Below, piece after piece: positions 7,101-12,898 of a stretch of 26,388 nucleotides of DNA. The first letter of the stretch is position 1. The number at the start of each line of letters is the position of its first letter. Under the pieces are notes generated by a model. That model searched no databases. It was not told the DNA's origin and was given only the letters and a program-made list of their open reading frames with translations. Made by a program: the position numbers and the translations under genes. Source of the DNA: a virus; the IMG/VR virus record IMGVR_UViG_3300030104_002375, positions 1 through 26,388 of that record, one strand, 5' to 3'.

Positions 7101-9689
7101 ACCAACATTCAGTCTATGTGGATTCTGTGCAGTAACGATAGCAACATTACCAGCCCATGTAGCATCAACTATATTAGTACTGGTTCTTAAGTTATTAACA
7201 CTTGTAAGTGTATCATTAACTGAACCATACATGTCATCATCAATAACAGCAGATGATTCCTCAATAGAGAATCCATTGTTAGGAGCTGCAGCTAGTGTTG
7301 CTGACTCAGGTATAACATATCTAACTCTATAGGTCTTATCTTCAGCACTTCTCTGGTCTGGCTTTCTGTATATGAATAGTGATTGTGTCTTAGGTGATAT
7401 AGTAGCAGTGTTAGTATTAATACCAGTACTTATAGTATTACCAGCACCTACGTTAACATACCAGAATCCAAGATCTTCGTCATACTGGATTGGATGACCT
7501 GGTTGCCCTGGCTCCTTATCCTCAACTGTAGATACTATCCTTAAACTACCACCTAGGTTGTTTATACCAAGAAGTCTACCTTCAGTACCAGCAAGAGCAT
7601 TATTATATGTTGTAGCAATATCAATCTCATCAGGTGCTCCTTCAACTGGAATCACATAATACATTCTGTCATACTCTATACCATCAGGTAATGAACCATC
7701 TTCAGAATATATCCTGACAGACTCACCCTGTAAGAACTTATGTTCTTCTCTTAATGTAAAACGTGACCCTGTAATCTTGTTTATACCATTTTCCCTGAGA
7801 ACCTCAGACTCCTTCTTAGCAACTACCCTTTCGTCAGGATTTGACTGGGGTACTGGCATAAGAATAGGAGATGCATATATCGCATTCTCTATGTTTGCAT
7901 ATACTATTTCATTATCTTTGTTACCAATATTATAACCATTGGTTACGAATGGTGGTAAAGCATCCTTCTGAGTATAACCATGTAGTAACAGTTTAGTATC
8001 AGTAGCACCTATACCAGTTGGTAAACTTGTGCCTGTGAATAGGTTGTCTGTGTTGTCTACATCAACTGGAACCCAGTTATATCTCGTTGACCCCCTGGTG
8101 TTTTTTTGTGGCGGAATAATTTCTGTGATATACCCTGCATCATCTTTACCAAACGCCTCAAATCTATACTTATCAGCTTCTAATGCCCTAGCACCAAAGT
8201 TACTGTTACTGTTGGTGATAGACATATCACCACCCCTGTCTGCAACAAAGTGTTTAGCATAACCAATAGCGAAAACAGATACAGCCTGTATGATAGAATT
8301 ACTTGCCACCCTAACGTGGAAGTTCTCCCATTCGGGTTTGTGTCTTGCTCTACTATTAGTGTGTAGTGATATAGATGAACCTAGTGTTGCTTGATCTTCC
8401 CATATACCTGTCTCCTCATTGTATAGAACATAAGCATTATCATCTTTGTTCAATGATATACCAGTGAACTGTGCAGTAACCATTGATTTGAAACCAGTGG
8501 CTTTGTCACCATCACAATCCATACCATTCATACCAAACACTGATCTAATAGAACAGTTAAAGATATATGGTGAGGATGATGTAACTGTATCAGACTCAAT
8601 AGTTACAAATGGTTCCTTGTTAACCAACAACGGTGTTGCTGTTGATGTAGGAGTTGTAGCTAATGCATAGGTAAATGTAGTGTCATTAACAACACCAGTT
8701 ACCATGTAACTACCATCATACTCAGGGTTATCAACACCAGTAATAAGGATAGGTGTATCTACATTAAGCCTATGGTCAGACTTAGTGATAACAGTAACAA
8801 CTGGAGTAGCAGTAGTGTCACCTGTATTTCTACCAGAATATATGTCCTTGATAGAAATAGCACCTAACTGACTGATAGCACCAACAATACGGGTCTCATC
8901 GATCTGTGTCTCAAAGTCGTTGTTAGCTGGGTAGTTAGGTAATGCTCTACCACTGTTAGTACCATAACCAAGTGTTAACTTGTTATAGTACATGTCAAGG
9001 TCAGTGGTGGCAAGGTTACCATCACCAACATTGTTAACACCATCAGCAAACTCAAAACAAGTTAGTTTATGGTGTGAATAGTTTGGTGTGTATACACTCT
9101 TAGTATAATCTCTAAAAGTTCTATCCTGTTGGTCACCATCAAAGAATGAGAATCCAAAGAACCAGCATGAACCAGTTACTTTAAAGATAGAAGTTCTAGG
9201 TAGGTTATTATTATGTGGGTCTGGTATATACTTAGGTCTAATCTTAGTCTTTCTTAAATCTTGTCCAACAACTGATGTACCACGTGGCATGATAACACCA
9301 CCGTGCATACTATTAAACTTATATAATTCGTTGTTAGGATCATGTATATTAAAGTTAGTACCAACACTGAACTGGTCTATCTGTACTGATGTGCCGTTAA
9401 CATCAAACAAGTCACCGTCTGTGTTTATACTATATCCTGGTCTATTGTCAATATAATGTGTACCTGGACTTACAAGTATAGTAGTCTTATCAAACTTATC
9501 ATTATCCTTTCCAATCTGGTACGAGAATCTAGCAGACTCAATCAACGCACGTTGAATAGTCTTAAAAGGTCTGGCTCTTGAGTTACCAGTATTTCCAATA
9601 TCATCCGTTGCATCCAGTTCTTCTGGGTTTACGTATATGACATTGCCCTGAACGTTCTTCAGGAAATTTTCCAATCTGCTTAACGGCAT
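4170..9689 (-). CDS. Very long tail-fibre-like structural protein with C-terminal S74 chaperone
   Basis: An 1,839-residue virion protein. The N-terminus (residues 1-60) carries SRARPFKTIQRALIESARF, typical of right-handed beta-helix (pectin-lyase-like) phage fibres. The middle holds about four copies of a module with the pattern HxLNVGxxVxIxGV...YNGxYxV...TFxY, near residues 280-345, 845-905, 1055-1200 and 1225-1290. Residues about 1590-1735 are NGNVTxNGNTTI-type strand repeats. The last 99 residues, from TSDERLK (Ser1742), form a peptidase S74 / endosialidase chaperone domain. In this family the domain folds the trimer and then cuts itself off at the Ser. A C-terminal coiled coil (LLIEAVKELTLELNELK) follows, as usual. 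It precedes and is coupled to the Gly-rich fibre (TAATG). It is probably a side fibre or baseplate-attached fibre; its exact place in the virion is not known. Confidence 0.82.
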   Translation of the reverse strand: MPLSRLENFLKNVQGNVIYVNPEELDATDDIGNTGNSRARPFKTIQRALIESARFSYQIGKDNDKFDKTTILVSPGTHYIDNRPGYSINTDGDLFDVNGTSVQIDQFSVGTNFNIHDPNNELYKFNSMHGGVIMPRGTSVVGQDLRKTKIRPKYIPDPHNNNLPRTSIFKVTGSCWFFGFSFFDGDQQDRTFRDYTKSVYTPNYSHHKLTCFEFADGVNNVGDGNLATTDLDMYYNKLTLGYGTNSGRALPNYPANNDFETQIDETRIVGAISQLGAISIKDIYSGRNTGDTTATPVVTVITKSDHRLNVDTPILITGVDNPEYDGSYMVTGVVNDTTFTYALATTPTSTATPLLVNKEPFVTIESDTVTSSSPYIFNCSIRSVFGMNGMDCDGDKATGFKSMVTAQFTGISLNKDDNAYVLYNEETGIWEDQATLGSSISLHTNSRARHKPEWENFHVRVASNSIIQAVSVFAIGYAKHFVADRGGDMSITNSNSNFGARALEADKYRFEAFGKDDAGYITEIIPPQKNTRGSTRYNWVPVDVDNTDNLFTGTSLPTGIGATDTKLLLHGYTQKDALPPFVTNGYNIGNKDNEIVYANIENAIYASPILMPVPQSNPDERVVAKKESEVLRENGINKITGSRFTLREEHKFLQGESVRIYSEDGSLPDGIEYDRMYYVIPVEGAPDEIDIATTYNNALAGTEGRLLGINNLGGSLRIVSTVEDKEPGQPGHPIQYDEDLGFWYVNVGAGNTISTGINTNTATISPKTQSLFIYRKPDQRSAEDKTYRVRYVIPESATLAAAPNNGFSIEESSAVIDDDMYGSVNDTLTSVNNLRTSTNIVDATWAGNVAIVTAQNPHRLNVGNIVEVTRLKSENNANGLDNLGFNGIYSVLAITDSKTFSVGLNTNPGSISTISNAGIPYTVHDSTVIGSGRTDSPYFVKRTFGPSYQIYANTPVQEYKKDVQDGVYDLSFLSYHSTPEVAPFNTDDHSFAQDYRNVVPKVSIDNPEDDPIAAKTYAVRDDIGDVNTSDPSRSLTKESLDSMIESMGIGIGITSAEVNGNILTVHTATEHGLNGVKAFTITSAGTNYGTQSGGIEKFYSARLVGGAGKGATADVTVNTAGAIASLTISDPGSGYNVGDLLTVFGVPKHSLSGSDCTITVSTIKNNTGDAIEVVGVSSTNYNGLFRIQSVPSSRSINYVGDGLDAVPFGQGTGYVYHVGVSTGVNTITHDPASGISTITVAGDNGWRIGDTIKIEGYQEFASVYNGVHYVTDKIDSTTYKVNIGITSNAPAAPVGVATAYGTGFSVRSSNRGVPIYGGHTTNLASGIGTADATATLNDSAGLKRGDYLLIEDEIVRVSNESDGLLRGLLGTNAVEHADDAPVRRIKVLPVEGRRYSILRASGHTFEYVGFGPGNYSTAMPQTQDRVLATKEQLLSQSRQTRGGFVIYTGMNDSGDFYIGKLKFEASGGTLTEVDNIGDGEGGKSFKLPNSAQFDDLTVIDNFYSLGNTEIIDLTLTGNRAGTINKSVHFGIWDSGTGIYPNNNTDNVLFQTEFKRGGYIGWVKTKTSGAEQWQVWGPISRDADSEHYSFDQLALGRNRATGSNVLHTEGDVKFDSDIEQDGNYERDGNLTNTGNVTITGTLNGQGAVDFDATLNVDGNVTFNGNTTIGNSSSDTLTVTATSTFNGAAEFNNGITTNEITVENLTSGRVALVGSGGKLVDSSAFTYSGSNLIVTGDITAFATSDERLKDHVHPIEDPLDKILKISGNTFEWNDKSGKTGRDVGVLAQEIEEVIPEVVTTRDTGYKAVRYEKLVPLLIEAVKELTLELNELKATVSELQED

Positions 9690-9694
9690 AGCCT

Positions 9695-9702
9695 AATAAA
9701 TA
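9695..9702 (+). promoter_or_regulatory. Candidate late promoter (AATAAATA) for the plus-strand coiled-coil gene
   Basis: AATAAATA on the plus strand lies 30 bases before the ATG at 9733 and differs by one base from the T4 late consensus. Its expected start site, near 9709, lies inside the region covered by the opposite late promoter. Confidence 0.5.
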
Positions 9703-9722
9703 CTGACACCTACTCTTCAACT

Positions 9723-9730
9723 TATTTATA
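9723..9730 (-). promoter_or_regulatory. Consensus T4-type late promoter (TATAAATA) for the fibre operon
   Basis: The minus strand reads TATAAATA, a perfect T4 late -10 element recognised by gp55-containing RNA polymerase. It lies 33 bases before the ATG of the 1,839-residue fibre gene at 9689, in a 43-base intergenic gap. It is the only exact consensus I found in intergenic DNA of this window. Confidence 0.65.
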
Positions 9731-9732
9731 CC

Positions 9733-10500
9733 ATGGCAGTTGGTCCTAAAACCCAATACTTGATTGCATCTTATGCTCGTGAAATCAAACAAGATAAACA
9801 GCAAAGAGAAGATATACAAAAGACACTTGACGGTGTAAAAATATTTTCAGGTGATAACAACAATGAACTGGTTACAGTCATAGAAGGTTGTGATGAAATG
9901 ATAGACAGATACCAACCATCAGTGGAAGGTCTAGATGATAAGATAAATGATGTCAATAATAGTATAAATGCAGTCCTACAAACGATATTAGATACTGGAA
10001 CGGCAGCAAGTGACTGCTCCGAAATAGATGGAGAACCTGTCCTTGCTGGTACAGATGAGGATGGAGATCCAGCAGCACTTAGTAGAGAAATTGCATACGA
10101 TCAGGTGCAACTACACAGCTGGGCATTTAGTGGTGAAGATCCCTTTGCTAAAACTATTACAGTACTAGACGGTACTAATAGTGGTATTGGTACATATACT
10201 GGTATAGCAACAGTTCTAGTTGGTAGTTACTTAGAGTTCGTATCAGGTAGTGATGGAACTAACTGTGATGGAACCCAAGCAACTATTGATGCTGAGTATG
10301 CAAAACTACCAGCACTACGTGCAGAACGTGATGCTGTCATAGAGCATGTTAATATTATTAAGGAAGAAAGAGCAAGATATGAACTACGTAAGTATGGTAT
10401 GACTAACTCTATGGAAATGATTGATGATCAAATAAGCAAAAAAGAAGGTCTAATAGCAGCACTAGAAGACCCTGATTACACTGATTATATTAAGGAGTAA
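9733..10500 (+). CDS. Coiled-coil hypothetical (probably structural) protein
   Basis: A 255-residue protein whose N-terminal 90 residues and C-terminal 60 residues are predicted by eye to be long charged helices (for example ALRAERDAVIEHVNIIKEERARYEL). A Gly/Thr-rich, beta-prone middle (residues about 125-185) separates them. Such a helix-beta-helix layout suggests a trimeric fibre-accessory or connector protein, but I recognise no family. A late-promoter-like motif precedes it, which supports late structural expression. It is the only plus-strand gene among minus-strand neighbours. Its stop overlaps the end of the opposing 188-residue gene by 11 bases. No strong ribosome binding site is visible before the ATG. 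Confidence 0.7.
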   Translation: MAVGPKTQYLIASYAREIKQDKQQREDIQKTLDGVKIFSGDNNNELVTVIEGCDEMIDRYQPSVEGLDDKINDVNNSINAVLQTILDTGTAASDCSEIDGEPVLAGTDEDGDPAALSREIAYDQVQLHSWAFSGEDPFAKTITVLDGTNSGIGTYTGIATVLVGSYLEFVSGSDGTNCDGTQATIDAEYAKLPALRAERDAVIEHVNIIKEERARYELRKYGMTNSMEMIDDQISKKEGLIAALEDPDYTDYIKE

Positions 10501-11056
10501 ATTCAGTCTTACAATATATACAACTCCTACGGACTACAAATTCATAATCCCAAGCCCAGTCTGGTGGTCCGTAATCATAACACTTAACCAACTTAATATA
10601 ATCCTTTTGTCTTTGAGTAAAAGTATCCATGAAGTCAAAAGCATCCATAATATCGTCTATCAAGACAGTATCATCCCATATTAATTGATCCCAAGACTCA
10701 TCCTCACGTAACCACATCAGTGGTTTACCTTCATCTCTAACAGCAAACCTATAGAATATTCTATCTACTATCTTGTCAGGTCTTGACTCTACAGTAAATA
10801 ACTTATCTCTAATCTTAGTGAATGGTATACTTGCTATAGCATTGTTTGCTCTACGTTCAGTGCTCCAAGTATGTGTATGAGTAGGATATGCATTTGCTAA
10901 AAACTTAATTTTCTTACTATACTTAAAGGTATTAACCTTTGGTGTCTTATTGTGATCAGTTAACCAACAGTGGTCACCATCAGCATTAAGCATAGCAATC
11001 CTAAAAACATTTTCAGATATAAAATCTGGATCATTAACATCTGAAGGATTCATCAT
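10490..11056 (-). CDS. Hypothetical protein, last gene of the small-gene cassette
   Basis: A 188-residue soluble protein rich in Trp, Asp and aromatic residues, with no signal peptide or membrane segment. The C-terminus carries SCIYCK, a CxxC pair that could bind a metal, but no second pair is present. I do not recognise a family. The ATG overlaps the stop of the Zn-finger-like gene (ATGA; a second ATG follows directly), so it is translated as part of the same small operon. Its 3' end overlaps the opposing coiled-coil gene by 11 bases. Because the cassette has a sigma70-type promoter, early or constitutive expression is inferred. Confidence 0.65.
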   Translation of the reverse strand: MMNPSDVNDPDFISENVFRIAMLNADGDHCWLTDHNKTPKVNTFKYSKKIKFLANAYPTHTHTWSTERRANNAIASIPFTKIRDKLFTVESRPDKIVDRIFYRFAVRDEGKPLMWLREDESWDQLIWDDTVLIDDIMDAFDFMDTFTQRQKDYIKLVKCYDYGPPDWAWDYEFVVRRSCIYCKTEFTP

Positions 11057-11196
11057 CTTTTTTTCTTAGGTTTCGATTTTCTTTTAGGGTTGAAATTAAA
11101 TTTAGAATTTGCTTTTTTACATCGTTTGATGTGGGAACCAAATTCTATACGACTACTACATATATGTCCACACATAGGACATTTAATCGCTGCCAT
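11053..11196 (-). CDS. Small Zn-finger-like protein with basic tail (47 aa)
   Basis: A 47-residue protein starting MAAIKCPMCGHICSS. It carries CPMCG followed about 14 residues later by HIKRC, a CxxC...HxxxC pattern consistent with a single zinc-binding knuckle. The last 20 residues are almost all Lys, Arg, Pro, Ser and Asn, ending KPKKKR, which suggests nucleic-acid binding. The frame can be extended to a TTG at 11241, but that would overlap the upstream gene by 59 bases. The ATG at 11196 overlaps it by only 14 and is preferred. The ribosome binding site is weak, so coupling to the upstream gene is likely. A regulatory or host-takeover role is inference only. Confidence 0.6.
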   Translation of the reverse strand: MAAIKCPMCGHICSSRIEFGSHIKRCKKANSKFNFNPKRKSKPKKKR

Positions 11197-11371
11197 CGGA
11201 TAGATAAACAACCTCAGTCCTATCAGAATTACTCCTGACAAGATCTAAAACATTTAGGAACTGATCTATTGTGTCACAAAGCACTTCATTAACAGACCCA
11301 TCCTCACCATAGATGCAATAGGTCTTGTTCATGACATCCACTTCGATCAAGCTAACGCACTCGTCAATCAT
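11183..11371 (-). CDS. Small acidic hypothetical protein, first gene of the cassette
   Basis: A 62-residue acidic protein starting MIDECVSLIEVDV, with no recognisable domain, signal or membrane segment. The ATG follows directly on a seven-T run. A sigma70-type promoter (-10 at 11396-11401) predicts a leader of under 20 bases with no Shine-Dalgarno, so translation may be leaderless-like or weak. It overlaps the Zn-finger-like gene by 14 bases. The coding call rests on the clean frame, the overlaps and the promoter placement. Confidence 0.55.
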   Translation of the reverse strand: MIDECVSLIEVDVMNKTYCIYGEDGSVNEVLCDTIDQFLNVLDLVRSNSDRTEVVYLSDGSD

Positions 11372-11395
11372 AAAAAAACTGAGACTACAGTATGT

Positions 11396-11424
11396 ATTAT
11401 ACCACAGGGTATGCTCCCTGTCTA
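11396..11424 (-). promoter_or_regulatory. Sigma70-type promoter with extended -10 for the small-gene cassette
   Basis: On the minus strand TAGACA (11419-11424; five of six matches to TTGACA) is followed after exactly 17 bases by a perfect TATAAT (11396-11401), preceded by TGG (extended -10). The -35 shares its TAG with the stop codon of the 312-residue structural gene. Transcription would start near 11389, about 18 bases before the first cassette ATG. Confidence 0.7.
11404..11421. promoter_or_regulatory. Inverted repeat between -35 and -10 (possible operator or hairpin)
   Basis: ACAGGG and CCCTGT are perfect 6-base inverted repeats around a 6-base loop. They fill most of the space between -35 and -10. 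The position suits an operator, but the same sequence could form an RNA hairpin just past the stop codon of the upstream gene. No T-run follows directly, so a standard terminator is less likely; a T7 run lies about 25 bases further on. Confidence 0.4.
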
Positions 11425-12360
11425 TTCCTTGACATCGTAATGATATCCAGCAATACTATATTCTGACTGGTCATCAGGGTAATCTGCTGCTGATTCTCCT
11501 TCGTATTCTACGTGCAACTCAGGACCAACTCTATCTGCCCATACAGTATAGTATGCATTGATAGCACCACCAGCATTATTCTTAATGAAGACTCTTTGCC
11601 CCCATTCTATTCTGTCAACAAATAATTCTTGATAGACACCGATAGGTGTTAGTGTCACTGTGATAGTCTCTTTCTTAATAAGACCTCTCCAGTAATCTGG
11701 TAGTTCTATGATACCATCTTTAGTTACTGTACCACGTACATAGACTGCTGCCTCAGGACCTTCAACACAAATGTGTCTCAGTCTATGTCCTTCCTTATTA
11801 GGATGTTTAATATCAAAACCTTTTCTAGTAGAAAGAGTCCTACCAGAACTGGTCATCACTTCATCAGCCATGATCATTCCATAATGTCGATAAACTGGTG
11901 CAGCCGACTTCTTCGCTGGACAGAAATCACCCTGTACAGGTTGAGCATTCGACTCACCGCCAATACCAGTATTATACCCTAATCTGTTCAAAAAGCCAAT
12001 GTCGTTGTTAGCACCTATCCTATTATTGACACCTATGGTGTTGGATATACTAAAGAAATTACTGATAGCAAAGTTATTCATCCACCCATAGTGATGGGTT
12101 CCACCAGTAACATCCAATGCTAGTAATGGTATACCAGATACAAAACCACCTGTAATACCAGGAATATTAGGTCCAATATTAACAACTGCCCTTGCAAAAC
12201 CTACATTAGTAGGTGCTCCAAAGAAAGCAGGACCAACACATGATAGTGTACCAGCAAAAGGATCTAAACTGTTTAAAGTAAGAAGCGACTGATCCTTCCT
12301 AATAGGTAGTTCTGGTCCAATATAAAGTTTTGATGCTCCTAACTCACCTGCGATTGCCAT
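11422..12360 (-). CDS. Virion structural protein downstream of gp5 (312 aa)
   Basis: A 312-residue protein. Residues about 90-140 show Asn/Gly/Ile repeats (SISNTIGVNNRIGANNDIGF) suggesting stacked beta turns. Residues about 185-215 carry FDIKHP...GHRLRHICVEGPEAAVYVRG, a motif I know from marine phage structural and fibre proteins. It is the last gene of the hub operon, one base after the beta-helix spike gene, with a good AGGAG at 12367-12371 six bases before the ATG. The location suggests a tail-tip or short-fibre component. It has no S74 self-cleavage motif, so it is not a standard fibre chaperone. Confidence 0.7.
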   Translation of the reverse strand: MAIAGELGASKLYIGPELPIRKDQSLLTLNSLDPFAGTLSCVGPAFFGAPTNVGFARAVVNIGPNIPGITGGFVSGIPLLALDVTGGTHHYGWMNNFAISNFFSISNTIGVNNRIGANNDIGFLNRLGYNTGIGGESNAQPVQGDFCPAKKSAAPVYRHYGMIMADEVMTSSGRTLSTRKGFDIKHPNKEGHRLRHICVEGPEAAVYVRGTVTKDGIIELPDYWRGLIKKETITVTLTPIGVYQELFVDRIEWGQRVFIKNNAGGAINAYYTVWADRVGPELHVEYEGESAADYPDDQSEYSIAGYHYDVKE

Positions 12361-12361
12361 G

Positions 12362-12898
12362 TTATACTCCTAGAACAATTTGATCCAATAACATATCTAT
12401 AACATCACCCACACCCGTTGGTATCAACTTACTTTTCTTTTCATGTATGAATACTGGGTTACCTGATATGATGTTCCAACCATCAGAAGATGTCAAAACA
12501 TTCTGATTTGCTTTAATTACTATGTTAGTACCTAGTATAGTAGTATTGTTATCTGCATCTAATCTAATATCATTAGATGCTTGAGTAATAAAATCATCAC
12601 AATCAAAGACTATTTTATCTGCTGTAATGGATAATGTACCTTTACAGTCTATATTAAGGTCACCTTCTGACTCAATATTAAGGGGTCCTTCTCCTTTCTG
12701 TATAATATTTGAACCCTTATTATTGGGTTGTGCTTTAACTTCCCATCCACCATCTTCAAACAAACGTACATTTGCTCCAGAACCAGCAGCTAACTGAACC
12801 TGTCTAGTCCTCAATACTGCTGAACTTTCAGAACCAATAATTAAAGTACCATCTTCAGGGTTATTGAAGATTAATGGTGGAGATATTTTTTTAGACAC
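12362..12898 (-). CDS. Beta-helix spike protein (gp5 C-terminal-like)
   Basis: A protein of about 178 residues with regular short beta-repeats in the middle (GDLNIDCKGTLSITADKIVF, then NDIRLDADNNTTILGTNIVI). This is like the triple-stranded beta-helix needle of T4 gp5C or VgrG/gpV spikes. T4 carries the needle on gp5 itself; here it is a separate gene directly after gp5, so it probably completes the membrane-puncturing spike. No ATG is available: the frame opens with TTG at 12904 or GTG at 12898. I prefer GTG, which overlaps the gp5 stop by eight bases. No strong ribosome binding site is seen, so coupling to gp5 is likely. No PAAR-type tip motif is visible. Confidence 0.7.
   Translation of the reverse strand: MSKKISPPLIFNNPEDGTLIIGSESSAVLRTRQVQLAAGSGANVRLFEDGGWEVKAQPNNKGSNIIQKGEGPLNIESEGDLNIDCKGTLSITADKIVFDCDDFITQASNDIRLDADNNTTILGTNIVIKANQNVLTSSDGWNIISGNPVFIHEKKSKLIPTGVGDVIDMLLDQIVLGV

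Noticed and set aside
6958-7332. 124-codon plus-strand open frame inside the long fibre gene
   Set aside because: An antisense shadow of a repetitive coding region.
11054-11070. Possible -1 frameshift at seven A joining the Zn-finger-like and 188-residue genes
   Set aside because: The heptamer does not fit a standard slippery site, and an ordinary ATGA overlap explains the arrangement.
11197-11241. N-terminal extension of the Zn-finger-like protein from a TTG
   Set aside because: It would overlap the upstream gene by 59 bases and uses TTG, while an ATG at 11196 is available.
11372-11390. Terminator from the T7 run and ACTG/CAGT stem before the first cassette gene
   Set aside because: The stem is only four base pairs, and the run directly abuts the ATG, downstream of a good promoter.
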